From Paludibacteraceae bacterium (lineage in GTDB: Bacteria > Bacteroidota > Bacteroidia > Bacteroidales > Paludibacteraceae): a stretch of DNA of 46,211 nucleotides. The notes below the pieces were generated by a model. It saw only the letters and a list, made by a program, of their open reading frames with translations, did no database searches and was not told the origin of the DNA. Positions 8,738 through 17,709 of the stretch are shown here, piece by piece. Numbering within the stretch: the stretch's first letter is position 1; the number at the start of each line of letters is the position of its first letter. The stretch spans positions 1 to 46,211 of the forward strand of contig CAJOEX010000008.1 in the NCBI GenBank assembly GCA_905233415.1, given 5' to 3'. The translations under genes were made by a program, and so were the position numbers.

Positions 8738-8784
8738 CCATTTAACGTTTCGTACCACGGAACCATTTTAACCCGTTAACGTTT
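8735..8784. repeat. 8-bp imperfect tandem repeat beginning at a stop codon
   Basis: TAACCATT (8735-8742, including the stop codon) and TAACGTTT (8743-8750) are repeated after a 10-base interruption as AACCATTT, TAACCCGT and TAACGTTT (8761-8784). Same period and position as the array at 3692. Confidence 0.6.
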
Positions 8785-8805
8785 GCGCAGCAAACCATCA
8801 TAACC

Positions 8806-8834
8806 AAAAAAGTGCGGTTTTTCTGCACTTTTTT
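8806..8834 (+). terminator. rho-independent terminator of the secreted-protein operon
   Basis: A perfect 10-bp stem, AAAAAAGTGC (8806-8815) and GCACTTTTTT (8825-8834), with a 9-base loop, ends in a T run. It closes the transcript of 1712-8737. Confidence 0.85.
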
Positions 8835-8842
8835 CATTTTTA

Positions 8843-8874
8843 TTTGTATAAATAAAAAAAAAGCACTAATTTTG
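8843..8874 (+). promoter_or_regulatory. promoter of the DUF349-ftsE operon
   Basis: TTTG (8843-8846), 20 bases, TAATTTTG (8867-8874). It lies directly after the terminator and 42 bases before the ATG at 8917. Confidence 0.8.
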
Positions 8875-8916
8875 CACGATTTTTAATGTTCTTCGCCCTG
8901 TGGGGCGTCTCTAATT

Positions 8917-10383
8917 ATGGCAAATGAAAAACAATCGCTCGTTGACGAGCTGAAATCTCTGCTGGAGCAGAATGTAACGGAAGTAAAAGACCAAGTCGAA
9001 AACCTCAAAACCCAGTTCTATCGTCAGTACCACGAGGAACAGGCTGCTCTCAAAAAGGCTGCCGAAGAAGCTGCTGCGGCTGCCGGTGAAGTGCTTGAGA
9101 ACTGGCAACCGACATTGGATGAAGCGGAACAACGCTTCCGTGAGTTATTGAACGAATACAAAGCCAAACGCGCTGAAGTCGCCAAACAGCTGGAGGCAGA
9201 ACAGGCTCAAAACCTGCTCCGCAAAGAGAATATCCTTACCCAGATGAAGGAAATGGCGGAGGCTGAAACAGCTGATGTCATGGACAACCTCAAGAAAATG
9301 CGCGAACTGCAGGCAGAGTGGAAAACCATCGGACAGGTGCCCGCCCCCAAAGTGCACGAAATCTGGAAGAAATACCAGCAATACCAGGAGCAGTTCTATG
9401 ACCTTGTCAAGATTAACATCGAACTGCGTGACCTCGATTTCAAGAAAAACCTTGAAATGAAAACCCTGCTCTGCGAGGCTGCCGAAAAACTGAAAGACAA
9501 CAAGAATATTGTGGAAGCAAGCCGCGCTTTGCAGCAACTGCATGACGAGTGGGCTGAGATTGGTCCCGTAGCACGCGAACTGCGTGAAGACCTCTGGAAC
9601 CGCTTCAAAGAGGCTTCGTCCGCCATTAATAAGAAACACCAGGCATACTTTGACGAACTGCACGCCAAAGAGGCGGAGAATCTGGAGAAAAAGCAGGCAA
9701 TTATTGCCAAACTCAAGGAGATTGATTTTGCCTCCTTCAAGTCCAATAAACAATGGGACAAGGCGGTGGAACAAGTGCAGGAACTCCAGAAAGAGTGGCG
9801 TACCATCGGCTTCGCACCCAAGAAACACAATCAGGCTGTTTATGACGAGTACCGTCAGGCTTGTGAGGCGTTCTTCAAGGCGAAGAGTACCTTCTACAAG
9901 GATTTGCGGAGCGTGTTCTCTGACAACCTTGCCAAGAAACGTGCGCTCATCGAGAAAGCGGAGCAGCTGAAGAACAGCGATGCTTGGCAGGAGACTTCCA
10001 ATGCCATGATTGAGCTGCAGAAAGAGTGGAAGACCATAGGACCGGTGGCTCGCAAGTACAGCGACGAGTTGTGGAAGAAGTTCACGGACACATGTGACGA
10101 GTTCTTCAACAAAAAACGCGAGGCGAACAAGGAGGCACGTAGCGAACGTCAGCGTGCGCGCGGCGAACGGGTCATTGCAAGCGGAGACCGCAACAAGCTT
10201 GTCCGCATGTACGAGAACCTGCAGCAGGAAATCAAAACCGCTGAAAACAATATTCTCTTCTTTACCGGCAAATCCAAATCGGGCAACAAGCTCGTGGACG
10301 ACCTCCAGAAGAAGATTGAAAGCTTGAAGAAGCAACTCCAGGAGTTGGAGAACAAGATTAACGAGATTGACGCTGCCGAGTAA
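8917..10383 (+). CDS. DUF349-domain coiled-coil protein
   Basis: A 488-residue, highly charged cytoplasmic protein with no signal peptide. Four DUF349 repeats are visible from the core motif E-W-x-x-I-G at about residues 134, 211, 293 and 370, spaced 77-82 residues. Each repeat carries a downstream W/Y-x-x-F/Y stretch (LWKKFTDTCDEFFNKK). The flanks are coiled coil: residues about 1-120 and 400-488, the latter ending in a K/E/L heptad region. DUF349 proteins are widespread and of unknown biochemical role. The stop codon overlaps the ftsE start (TAATG), so the two are translationally coupled, as if this protein worked with FtsE or shared growth control with it. That link is inference. Confidence 0.88.
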   Translation: MANEKQSLVDELKSLLEQNVTEVKDQVENLKTQFYRQYHEEQAALKKAAEEAAAAAGEVLENWQPTLDEAEQRFRELLNEYKAKRAEVAKQLEAEQAQNLLRKENILTQMKEMAEAETADVMDNLKKMRELQAEWKTIGQVPAPKVHEIWKKYQQYQEQFYDLVKINIELRDLDFKKNLEMKTLLCEAAEKLKDNKNIVEASRALQQLHDEWAEIGPVARELREDLWNRFKEASSAINKKHQAYFDELHAKEAENLEKKQAIIAKLKEIDFASFKSNKQWDKAVEQVQELQKEWRTIGFAPKKHNQAVYDEYRQACEAFFKAKSTFYKDLRSVFSDNLAKKRALIEKAEQLKNSDAWQETSNAMIELQKEWKTIGPVARKYSDELWKKFTDTCDEFFNKKREANKEARSERQRARGERVIASGDRNKLVRMYENLQQEIKTAENNILFFTGKSKSGNKLVDDLQKKIESLKKQLQELENKINEIDAAE

Positions 10384-11051
10384 TGGCGGAACTGATTAAA
10401 TATGTGGACGTTGAACTGCGCCAGGCGGAGCAGATTGTGCTGCGCAATGTCAATTTGACCATCGGCACCGGCGAGTTTGTATATCTGTTGGGTAAGGTGG
10501 GCTCCGGTAAGTCAACGTTCATGAAGTCGCTTTATGGCGAAGTGTCCATTGCAGCAGGGCAGGCGCAGGTGCTGGATTACAACATGAATAAAATCCGCCG
10601 CCGCAAACTGCCGTATTTACGCCGCAGAATAGGCATTGTGTTCCAAGACTATCAGCTGCTGACCGACCGTTCTGTAGAGGATAATCTGACGTTTGTGCTC
10701 CGCGCTACAGGCTGGAAGAACAAACGCATTATGAAAGAGCATGTGCTGGAGATTCTCAAGCAGGTCGGAATGGATAAGAAAGCATACAAGATGCCGTATC
10801 ATTTGTCCGGCGGTGAGCAGCAGCGTGTCGTGATTGCACGGGCTTTGCTGAACTCGCCGGAGATAATCCTTGCCGATGAACCGACCGGAAACCTGGACCC
10901 TGAGACGGGCGCAGAAATTATGGAACTGCTGTATTCCATTCGCCAGTCAGGGATAAGCGTGGTGCTCTCGACCCACAATCTGCTGTGGCCGGAGCGTTTC
11001 ACAGGCAGGAAGCTGTTATTTGACGGTGGAGAGATAAGTGAGTGCAAATAA
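10383..11051 (+). CDS. ftsE: cell-division ABC transporter ATP-binding protein FtsE
   Basis: A 222-residue ABC ATPase, the same length as E. coli FtsE. Walker A is GKVGSGKST (37-45), signature LSGGEQQ (141-147), Walker B IILADEP (161-167), and the switch histidine is in STH (His198). FtsE pairs with the membrane protein FtsX to activate peptidoglycan hydrolases at the septum. No ftsX is adjacent here, so its partner must be elsewhere. The gene overlaps the DUF349 stop codon by one base. Its 3' end overlaps the 3' end of the convergent sufE by 36 bp. A related LolD/MacB-type ATPase is the main alternative, but length and the Q-loop region (IGIVFQDYQLL) favour FtsE. Confidence 0.88.
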   Translation: MAELIKYVDVELRQAEQIVLRNVNLTIGTGEFVYLLGKVGSGKSTFMKSLYGEVSIAAGQAQVLDYNMNKIRRRKLPYLRRRIGIVFQDYQLLTDRSVEDNLTFVLRATGWKNKRIMKEHVLEILKQVGMDKKAYKMPYHLSGGEQQRVVIARALLNSPEIILADEPTGNLDPETGAEIMELLYSIRQSGISVVLSTHNLLWPERFTGRKLLFDGGEISECK

Positions 11052-11450
11052 GCGCATTTGCTTCAGCATTGCCGCCAAGCCGTTGCTGCGGGTCGGAGAC
11101 AAGTGCTCGCGAAGATTGATTTTGTCGATGAAGTATAAGTCTGCATCGACAATTTCTTTTGCTGTGTGCCCGCTCAAAACCTTGATAAGCAGGGCAACAA
11201 TACCCTTGACCAAAATCGCATCCGCGTCACCGTGGTAGATGACAACCTGCTCATTGGCGGTTTGTGACAGCTCCGCTGTGAACCATACTTTGGCTTGGCA
11301 GCCGTCAATGAGGTTCTTGTCCGTCTTTTCCGACTCGGGTAGGGGCTGCAGCGACTTTCCGTAGTCGATGATCAGTTCGTAACGGTCCATCCAGTCATCA
11401 AGCAGACTGAACTCGTCGATTATTTCGTCTTGGATTTGATTAATTGACAT
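11016..11450 (-). CDS. sufE: SufE-family cysteine desulfuration protein
   Basis: A 144-residue SufE. The sulfur-accepting cysteine is Cys51 in LIDGCQAKVW, the same number as in E. coli SufE. SufE takes persulfide from the desulfurase SufS and passes it to the SufBCD scaffold for iron-sulfur cluster assembly in the cytoplasm. The rest of the fold is complete, with a conserved segment DADAILVKGIVALLIKVLSG. It is the last gene of the porU operon and overlaps the aroK 3' end by 31 bp. It also overlaps the end of ftsE on the other strand. No suf partner is adjacent. Confidence 0.92.
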   Translation of the reverse strand: MSINQIQDEIIDEFSLLDDWMDRYELIIDYGKSLQPLPESEKTDKNLIDGCQAKVWFTAELSQTANEQVVIYHGDADAILVKGIVALLIKVLSGHTAKEIVDADLYFIDKINLREHLSPTRSNGLAAMLKQMRLFALTYLSTVK

Positions 11451-11971
11451 AAGTATTCTGCAATTTGTTCGTCGTTAGTGTCGCTCAGTACATTAAATGG
11501 TACGTCAACAATTATGTCCGCCATAGTATAAAACGGTTCACGGGCTTCGAGTTGCGGCAGGATAAATGCCAATAGTTCCTCTTCTGTTTTGCCTTGCAAC
11601 ACGGGGCGCTCTGACAAGTCCGTAAGTGACAGGCGCTTCGCTAAATGTTCAGGCTTCCAGCGCAGGTAGATGCTCGTGCCTAATTCTTTGAGACACTCCA
11701 TGTTGTCTTTCCAGCACGGATAACCGCCTCCTGTGGCATAAATGACTTTTTCAATGGGTAGTTCGGCAAGGTCTTCCAGCACGTATTTCTCTTTGCGGCG
11801 GAAAGCCTCAATGCCGAATTGACGGATATAATCGGCGGGCGAAAGTCCGTGAATTTCTTGGAAAGCGTCGTCCAAATCGACAAAATGCCATCCGAGTTTG
11901 TCTGCCAACAACCGTCCGGCAGTTGTTTTGCCGGCGCCCATGTAGCCGATTAAGTAAATAGGGATGCGCAT
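11420..11971 (-). CDS. aroK: shikimate kinase
   Basis: A 183-residue shikimate kinase. It phosphorylates shikimate to shikimate 3-phosphate with ATP in the aromatic amino acid (chorismate) pathway. Visible are the P-loop GYMGAGKTT (residues 9-17), the D-x-D shikimate/Mg motif in VDLDDAF (about 32-38), the glycine-rich shikimate site ATGGG (about 79-83), and the lid arginine in LSERPVL (about 120). Length is typical. It sits between a small hypothetical gene (12-base gap) and sufE (overlap of 31 bp). Confidence 0.94.
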   Translation of the reverse strand: MRIPIYLIGYMGAGKTTAGRLLADKLGWHFVDLDDAFQEIHGLSPADYIRQFGIEAFRRKEKYVLEDLAELPIEKVIYATGGGYPCWKDNMECLKELGTSIYLRWKPEHLAKRLSLTDLSERPVLQGKTEEELLAFILPQLEAREPFYTMADIIVDVPFNVLSDTNDEQIAEYLCQLIKSKTK

Positions 11972-11983
11972 AGCAGTTGCGGC

Positions 11984-12337
11984 TTAATCACGCATTTGTT
12001 CTTCATCATCAAGGATTTCGAACGTATTGTCGCGCCATTTGAGCTCGCCGTTCTCCACCCATGCATAAGGAAATATGCCTTTGCAAGTCGGTTGGATGGT
12101 TTGGATGAGCGCGTTTGACACCTTATTATATATACGCACGGACGAAGAACAAGCCGGAGCACAAACGGTTTCAAGAACCATGACGGAGTCAGACGCCGGA
12201 GATTCGAAGACGTCTATATAGCCGTTCGGGAGGTCATAATGAACGTAGAACTCGTCTTCCGTCTTGGTGACGTGTTCAGGAGCCATCGCTATCATAAGCG
12301 CGATAATCTCGGGAATATACAATAACAAGCGGAACAT
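11984..12337 (-). CDS. hypothetical exported or membrane-anchored protein, 117 aa
   Basis: I do not recognise this family. It starts with a hydrophobic segment (MFRLLLYIPEIIALMIAMA) that could be a signal peptide or an anchor. The remainder is about 95 residues with two close cysteines (VCAPACSSSV) and another Cys about 23 residues later (PTCKG), followed by an acidic end (EILDDEEQMRD). The gene fits tightly in the operon: 3 bases after ispF and 12 before aroK, with good codon use, so it is likely real. The paired cysteines suggest an extracytoplasmic fold with a disulfide. Confidence 0.65.
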   Translation of the reverse strand: MFRLLLYIPEIIALMIAMAPEHVTKTEDEFYVHYDLPNGYIDVFESPASDSVMVLETVCAPACSSSVRIYNKVSNALIQTIQPTCKGIFPYAWVENGELKWRDNTFEILDDEEQMRD

Positions 12338-12340
12338 GAG

Positions 12341-12820
12341 CTATCCGTTCTTAGTTATCAGCACTACAGCGTACGCGGAAATACCTTCTTCGCGACCAAC
12401 AAAACCCAAGTGCTCCGTAGTTGTTGCTTTGATGTTGATTTGTGAGGGCGCCACTCCCATTACATCTGCCAGACAAGCCTGCATTTGCGGTATATAGGGG
12501 TTGAGTTTTGGCGCTTGCGCGCAGACTGTGCAGTCGCAGTTCCCTAATTCATAGCCGCTTTCGCGCAGCATTTGCATGACGCGGCGAAGCAAGATTTTGG
12601 AGTCAATACCCTCATACTCGTTGCCTTTCGTGTCGGGGAAATGGTAACCGATGTCGCGCATCGCTACCGCGCCTAACAAGGCGTCGCACAATGCGTGAAT
12701 AAGCACATCCGCGTCCGAGTGGCCGAGCAGGCCTTTGTCTGAGGGAATAATAATTCCCCCTAACCACAATTTGCGGTTAGGGGAGAATTGATGAACGTCA
12801 TATCCGAAACCAATCCGCAT
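12341..12820 (-). CDS. ispF: 2-C-methyl-D-erythritol 2,4-cyclodiphosphate synthase
   Basis: A 159-residue IspF of the MEP isoprenoid pathway. It converts CDP-methylerythritol 2-phosphate to the cyclic diphosphate, releasing CMP. The zinc ligands are visible as Asp8 and His10 in GYDVH and the later His in LLGHSDADVL. The C-terminal family signature INIKATTTEHLGFVGREEGI is present. It begins 2 bases after porV. In Porphyromonas gingivalis ispF also follows porU and porV, so this order is a conserved Bacteroidales arrangement rather than a functional pairing that I can explain. Confidence 0.95.
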   Translation of the reverse strand: MRIGFGYDVHQFSPNRKLWLGGIIIPSDKGLLGHSDADVLIHALCDALLGAVAMRDIGYHFPDTKGNEYEGIDSKILLRRVMQMLRESGYELGNCDCTVCAQAPKLNPYIPQMQACLADVMGVAPSQINIKATTTEHLGFVGREEGISAYAVVLITKNG

Positions 12821-12822
12821 GA

Positions 12823-14022
12823 TTACTCTTTGCGGTTGTTGACCAGATCTTTAATGCCTGCAAGGTCGAAACCAAGCGTGAAGCGCATGGTCTGGTCAAG
12901 CGGGTTGGATGCTGCCAAACCGATGCAGTATGCAAAGTCAAGCGAGAAAATGGACAGGTGGAAACCGGCACCAACAGTTATGTAACGGCGGTTACCTTTG
13001 TTAAAGTCCTCATGGCTGTAACCGACACGACCGAAGAACTGGCGGTTGTACGTATATTCGAGACCTGCACTCCAGCGAACTTCCTGGAATTCCTCCAAAG
13101 CACCGCCAGGAGCATCTGCAAAGGACTTGAAGATACCGCTGACAGACGTCATGTTCGAGTATTCATCCTGACTCATCGTCCAAGTGCTCTCGTCATCCTT
13201 GTTAAAGCCTTCGGCATACTTGGATTTGCGAGTCGGAACAAGCAGTTTGTCGCATTGCAGGTTGAAGGTCAGTTTGTTGTAGTTGTCAAACGGCAATTCG
13301 TAGCTGGCACCAATACGCATTGTGGCAGGGATAAAGTTCTTTGTTACCTCATCATAGGTCATCTTACCACCGAGATTGGAGAGCGTGAAACCGAGTGCAA
13401 AGTAACTTCTACCCATTTTGATGTCAATCGGCTGACGGTAGAACAAGTCCACGTCGGCTGCCATGGTCCATGCAGCATGCATTTCTTGGGAAGAACCTGT
13501 AACAGAGGAGTTAATACCGTTGTTAAGGTCGCTGTACATAAAGCGCAGTGCTACTGCCATAGACACAAACTCATGTAGCTTACGGTAGTAAGAAACATCC
13601 AGCGCCCATTCGTTCGGGTGCGCTTCTTGCAGCACCGTTCCCGTCATGTCTGTCAGTTGCACGGCACCCATTGAGAAGTAGGTGAATGATGCACCGATAC
13701 CTCCGGCTTTGTCGCCAATATTATAGTAACCTGCGAGGTAGGCCAAATCAATGTCGCCTACAAGTTTGCGCAACCATGGCGTGTAGTTGGCTGTTATACC
13801 GCCTTGGCTGTCCATAAATGCATACTTAGCCGCGTTCCAGTACTGTGAGTTCAAGTCCGCTGTTGTGGCGATACCCAAGTCACCCATACCGGCTGCACGT
13901 GCGTCAGGGGCAATGGAGAGGGAAGGCATTGATGTGATAATCGGATTCAAAACAGGGTCTGCAGCAAATACAGAAGCTGCAAAGCAAATAGCAGATGTGA
14001 TTGTTAAAAATACTTTTTTCAT
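12823..14022 (-). CDS. porV: type IX secretion outer-membrane shuttle protein PorV
   Basis: A 399-residue outer-membrane protein with signal peptide (MKKVFLTITSAICFAASVFA) and a FadL-like beta-barrel pattern. The mature N-terminus carries the PorV family block FLSIAPDAR-like region (SLSIAPDARAAGMGDLGIAT) followed by YWNAAKYAF. PorV binds the C-terminal domain of cargo leaving the SprA translocon and delivers it to the PorU sortase in the attachment complex. It lies 112 bases after porU; the gap shows no terminator. Its presence with PorU says the cell has a T9SS, although no other T9SS genes are in the window. Confidence 0.93.
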   Translation of the reverse strand: MKKVFLTITSAICFAASVFAADPVLNPIITSMPSLSIAPDARAAGMGDLGIATTADLNSQYWNAAKYAFMDSQGGITANYTPWLRKLVGDIDLAYLAGYYNIGDKAGGIGASFTYFSMGAVQLTDMTGTVLQEAHPNEWALDVSYYRKLHEFVSMAVALRFMYSDLNNGINSSVTGSSQEMHAAWTMAADVDLFYRQPIDIKMGRSYFALGFTLSNLGGKMTYDEVTKNFIPATMRIGASYELPFDNYNKLTFNLQCDKLLVPTRKSKYAEGFNKDDESTWTMSQDEYSNMTSVSGIFKSFADAPGGALEEFQEVRWSAGLEYTYNRQFFGRVGYSHEDFNKGNRRYITVGAGFHLSIFSLDFAYCIGLAASNPLDQTMRFTLGFDLAGIKDLVNNRKE

Positions 14023-14134
14023 CTTATTGTTTGTTTGTTAATAATAGTTTCTTTCGTTTGGTGACCTGTCGGTCGGTACTCTTTTAAAGTTGCTTCATAG
14101 GCAATAATAATCTGTTTTTGTTTGAGCAGGTGCT

Positions 14135-17100
14135 CTATTTGGTTACAATTAATTTTCCTGTTTGTGATACGGCGGACGTGGATGCCGTCTGCATTTGCAG
14201 GCGGTAAACGTATATTCCCGGACTGATGCCGAGGTCGCCGATGTTCCATTCAATCGTCTTGGCATCGTTTTGGGATGACTGCCATACCAGTTGGCCCGAC
14301 ATGTTGTAGATGAAAATGTCTGTCTGTACAAGGTCGTCGGGACGGTCGTATTCAACTTGTATATTCACAACGCCTGTTGTGCTGACAGGGTTGGGGTAGG
14401 TTGTTACGGAGAACACATTCATATCCAGGTCCTTTACTACCGTAAAGTTCAGCGACTTTGTGGAACTGTTGTTGAATAGGTCCCAGGCACGGAATGTCAA
14501 GGAGTGTGGTCCTGCCTCCAACTCGGGCATTTTATAACTTACTTGTCCGCTGTGGTAGTCTCCGTTAGCGCCTTTGAAGTAATCGTTTACAACGTACGTC
14601 ATCTGCGGGTCTTTATCTACAATGAGCAGCAAGTCGTGACCAATTCCGCTTCCGACAGTATTTATGCCGTTTTCATCATACAAATCAGCATAGAAATGTG
14701 GGGTTTGATGGGTCTCGCCGCCATTCTGGAAGGCAGGGTTGTTCAGGTACAGTGTAATATCCGGTCCTATTGTGTCCACTATTGCCACCGGCGAGCTGCC
14801 GCCGATGATGAAGTCTTCGAAGTGTCCTGAAGCCTCTGCTGCATTCTCGCTGTCGTAAGCGTAATATACGATACGTCCTGTGCCGTAGTTGTAGCGGATG
14901 TCCTTCGGCGCCATAAATGTAAACTCGAACTTTCCGTCTTTGACATCCACAGTACTCCTGTAGATGATGTTCGGGTAGTCGTTATAGGTCAGCACTTGTT
15001 GCTTGTCAGGGTTCGTCTCGTCGTTGTCACGGGTGGTGATGCGCTGCAGTTTGTCGTAAACGGTCACCAGTAATGTACCGTTGAACCAGTCCATCACATC
15101 ATACAGCGAATCTACTACTTCGCCTTTTATGGTATGTACGGTGAGTGCGCGAATAGTGTCGGAGCAACTGGTTGTCTGCACGCCGAATTGAGTCGGGTAG
15201 GCCAGTTTAAGCGCAGGGTCTCCGAGGAGTACATAGGGCATTTTGTTTTCGTCACCTACGCCCGTGCGGTTCTTGGCAATGCGGGTTGACTGACCGATGG
15301 TCATTTCGTAGGAGAAGGAGTTTTTGTGCCCGAACAAAGTGTCGCAGAAGTTGCGGTTGATAATCGTGTTTTGCGTCGCATAAACCGTTCTGCAGGCTGA
15401 CACAACGCCGATGGCGCCTCCATGAGGATTCAATACAGCTTCTTCGGCGGCACAGCGCTTACCGGAGTCGAAGTGCGCAAATGAACATGTGGCAAAGAAC
15501 CACATCGCTTGATTGACGTTATTAAGCGCTTTTATGGAGTGCAAATCCATCAAACTCTCATTGGTAATGGCATTATAGCCGCCGTGACCGGAGTAATTGA
15601 GGTAGAGCATTCCATTATTCAGCAGGTTCTCCATGCGGTTCTTTGCTAACGGATAGCTTTCACCGGAAGCCGTCACTTCTTGCGGATAGGCGTCCAGATA
15701 AACTTTGTTTATCACGAAGTTCGGATTCTTTTTGCGTACCAGTTCCGCACCGGCTTCTGCCGTTTGCGTGTGCAAACCGTTGTCGCCGTCATCGGCAAGG
15801 AACAGCAGTTGCTGCTTCCAGTTCCCGTAACTGGTGTTTGCCATGTAAGCGAGCAGTTTGTTGGTTACCTGTTCTGCTTCCTCTGTGGTGGAAACGGGCA
15901 GACGACCGACTCCGATGTCCATAACACCGCTCACATCAGACTCGCCTTCGTTATTGTCAAGGAAACCGAAATAGTCGTCAGTCGCATAGGCTTTGGTCTC
16001 TACGGTGGAGTTCTTTGCCTGATAGGTCAGCAATATTGCTTTTCCGCTTGCCTGCAGCAATTGACGGTTGTCAAATGTACCGTCGCCGAACAGCAGCAGG
16101 TGAGACGGTTTGTGGACACTGCCGACACCGCGGTCGTACAGCATTTTCATCAGCCACCTGTACGCTGTCGCGTCGGGTGTGCCGCTGGAGAACTCGTTAT
16201 ATACCTGCTCGTCAGTTACCACTGCCGTTGTTATCCGGTCTTTCTCTTCATGCGCTTGGGCAAGCTGATTGGCGTAGGTCAGGAACTGCTCAGGCACAAT
16301 AATTGCAAAGTCTATATCGCTCAGTTTGTGCAGGTCCTGATTGGCAACAGAACCGATGATGGTTGCCTCTACAAAATCGTCTCCGGCGGGATTGACGGCT
16401 ACAAATTCCTGCAGTTCGTCATAGTTGCTGCTCACAAACGACAGCGTGTTTCCGTCAAAATCGCACGGCATCCGGTAAATGTCGTCCGGACGTGTGACGT
16501 TCCAAATCTGCGTGTTGGCGTCTGCTCCGCTCATTTTGAATGCAAGCGGAATATTCTCCTGATAGTTGACACTGCTGCGGAACGGCATGAATGAACCGTG
16601 TAGCGATAGCATGCATTCAGGGGAAAGTTCAATATAGTTTAGGAATCCTGCAGCACTGGTAACCGTGTTGTTGAATTGAACCTTGACGGTTTGCGTCGTA
16701 CTCGTTTCCGGTGTGAATTGGGCATTGCACAAACCTGTTTCCGCCATTGTGTAGAAATCGCCGGAAGCGAGTGCCCGTACACTGATTAACTGTTGCTGGT
16801 CGCCTATTTGTACGGTGAATGTGGAAGGCTGTCCTGCAGCAGCGGCAACGGTTACGTAGCAGCGCATTTTCTTTGAAATGACGATATCCGGAGTCGTAAA
16901 TTTGAACGTTTGTGTCGAAGCGGGAGTAAAGGATTCTCCGTAAAACTCGCGACCGCCGCCGTTTATGCCGTTTTGTCTGTCTAACAGGTTCACTTTGTCC
17001 ACTTCGTGCAGCATGTATTTGGTGTAACTGGTCACTTCTGTGGCTTCTGTCCCGTCAATGGCTGCTGCGGCTGTGGTCAGCAGTTTTTGCTCGCCTGCGT

Positions 17101-17530
17101 CGTCAGAGAGGAAGTAATATCCGTAGTCGCTGTACGGATTGCGGGTGTGCGTAAAACGTGTGCCGTTGAATGACCAACCGATGTTTGCCGTTACATAGAA
17201 CAGAATGTAGTCACCGCTGTTGAACACGTTGTCTGCACCTTTTTCCATCCAGAATCCCACGGCTGGGAGGTCGTCTATTTTGCGTTTCTGGAAGTTTTGG
17301 GTCAGCATGGCGCCGCCAAAACCGTAAACACGTACATTTTCGGGTTTCAGACCGGCTTCCGCAAGTTGGTCATAGGTGATTTTGCATACACCGGATTCAC
17401 TGACGCGAATCTTCACCCAGTTCCCGCTTTCCAGCACCGAATGGTCCGCATAAGTATGCTTGATGGCTCGCACGCCGGATGCAAACAATATTGCCAACAG
17501 ACATAATAATATTTTTATCTTTTTTGTCAT
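14135..17530 (-). CDS. porU: type IX secretion sortase PorU (C25 gingipain family)
   Basis: A 1,131-residue protein with signal peptide (MTKKIKILLCLLAILFASGVRA). The C25 cysteine peptidase domain lies at about residues 420-790. The catalytic pair is His649 in LNYSGHGGYNAI and Cys682 in WFFATCSFAHF; their 33-residue spacing equals that of P. gingivalis PorU (His657, Cys690). PorU cleaves the C-terminal signal from T9SS cargo at the cell surface and joins the new end to A-LPS. Its own C-terminus is a type A sorting domain: YPNPVS at the start and ISPGIYVYRL near the end. The start is placed about 20 bases after its own promoter (17558-17589). First gene of the six-gene operon to sufE. Confidence 0.95.
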   Translation of the reverse strand: MTKKIKILLCLLAILFASGVRAIKHTYADHSVLESGNWVKIRVSESGVCKITYDQLAEAGLKPENVRVYGFGGAMLTQNFQKRKIDDLPAVGFWMEKGADNVFNSGDYILFYVTANIGWSFNGTRFTHTRNPYSDYGYYFLSDDAGEQKLLTTAAAAIDGTEATEVTSYTKYMLHEVDKVNLLDRQNGINGGGREFYGESFTPASTQTFKFTTPDIVISKKMRCYVTVAAAAGQPSTFTVQIGDQQQLISVRALASGDFYTMAETGLCNAQFTPETSTTQTVKVQFNNTVTSAAGFLNYIELSPECMLSLHGSFMPFRSSVNYQENIPLAFKMSGADANTQIWNVTRPDDIYRMPCDFDGNTLSFVSSNYDELQEFVAVNPAGDDFVEATIIGSVANQDLHKLSDIDFAIIVPEQFLTYANQLAQAHEEKDRITTAVVTDEQVYNEFSSGTPDATAYRWLMKMLYDRGVGSVHKPSHLLLFGDGTFDNRQLLQASGKAILLTYQAKNSTVETKAYATDDYFGFLDNNEGESDVSGVMDIGVGRLPVSTTEEAEQVTNKLLAYMANTSYGNWKQQLLFLADDGDNGLHTQTAEAGAELVRKKNPNFVINKVYLDAYPQEVTASGESYPLAKNRMENLLNNGMLYLNYSGHGGYNAITNESLMDLHSIKALNNVNQAMWFFATCSFAHFDSGKRCAAEEAVLNPHGGAIGVVSACRTVYATQNTIINRNFCDTLFGHKNSFSYEMTIGQSTRIAKNRTGVGDENKMPYVLLGDPALKLAYPTQFGVQTTSCSDTIRALTVHTIKGEVVDSLYDVMDWFNGTLLVTVYDKLQRITTRDNDETNPDKQQVLTYNDYPNIIYRSTVDVKDGKFEFTFMAPKDIRYNYGTGRIVYYAYDSENAAEASGHFEDFIIGGSSPVAIVDTIGPDITLYLNNPAFQNGGETHQTPHFYADLYDENGINTVGSGIGHDLLLIVDKDPQMTYVVNDYFKGANGDYHSGQVSYKMPELEAGPHSLTFRAWDLFNNSSTKSLNFTVVKDLDMNVFSVTTYPNPVSTTGVVNIQVEYDRPDDLVQTDIFIYNMSGQLVWQSSQNDAKTIEWNIGDLGISPGIYVYRLQMQTASTSAVSQTGKLIVTK

Positions 17531-17557
17531 GCTTCAATTAATAGCCCAAAAATCGCG

Positions 17558-17589
17558 CAAAGGTACAATAAATATTTTATATATGCAAA
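17558..17589 (-). promoter_or_regulatory. promoter of the porU-porV-ispF-aroK-sufE operon
   Basis: On the minus strand TTTG (17586-17589, extended as TTTGCATATA), 20 bases, TACCTTTG (17558-17565). The leader before porU is about 20 bases. Confidence 0.85.
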
Positions 17590-17670
17590 TAAAAATGAAT
17601 TATACGCAAATAAAAATGCTTTTTTCTAAAAAATCCAACATTTTTTCATTCTAAATCTTTTGCTTACCTC

Positions 17671-17709
17671 TAACCGAATGTTAACCGAATGATAACCGAA
17701 TGTTAACCC
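17671..17709. repeat. 11-bp tandem repeat upstream of porU
   Basis: Three contiguous 11-bp units, TAACCGAATG(T/A), at 17671-17681, 17682-17692 and 17693-17703, plus a partial fourth. The array sits directly after the stop of the FAH-like gene and about 82 bases upstream of the porU -33 element. The same unit occurs at 23356-23399. Confidence 0.85.

Noticed and set aside
9145..10335. A 396-codon Leu/Phe-rich frame opposite the DUF349 gene.
   Set aside because: Lys and Glu codons of the coiled-coil protein read as Leu and Phe in reverse; no signal or promoter supports it.
15680..16594. A 304-codon plus-strand frame inside porU.
   Set aside because: It lies wholly within the PorU peptidase region on the opposite strand and matches no family.
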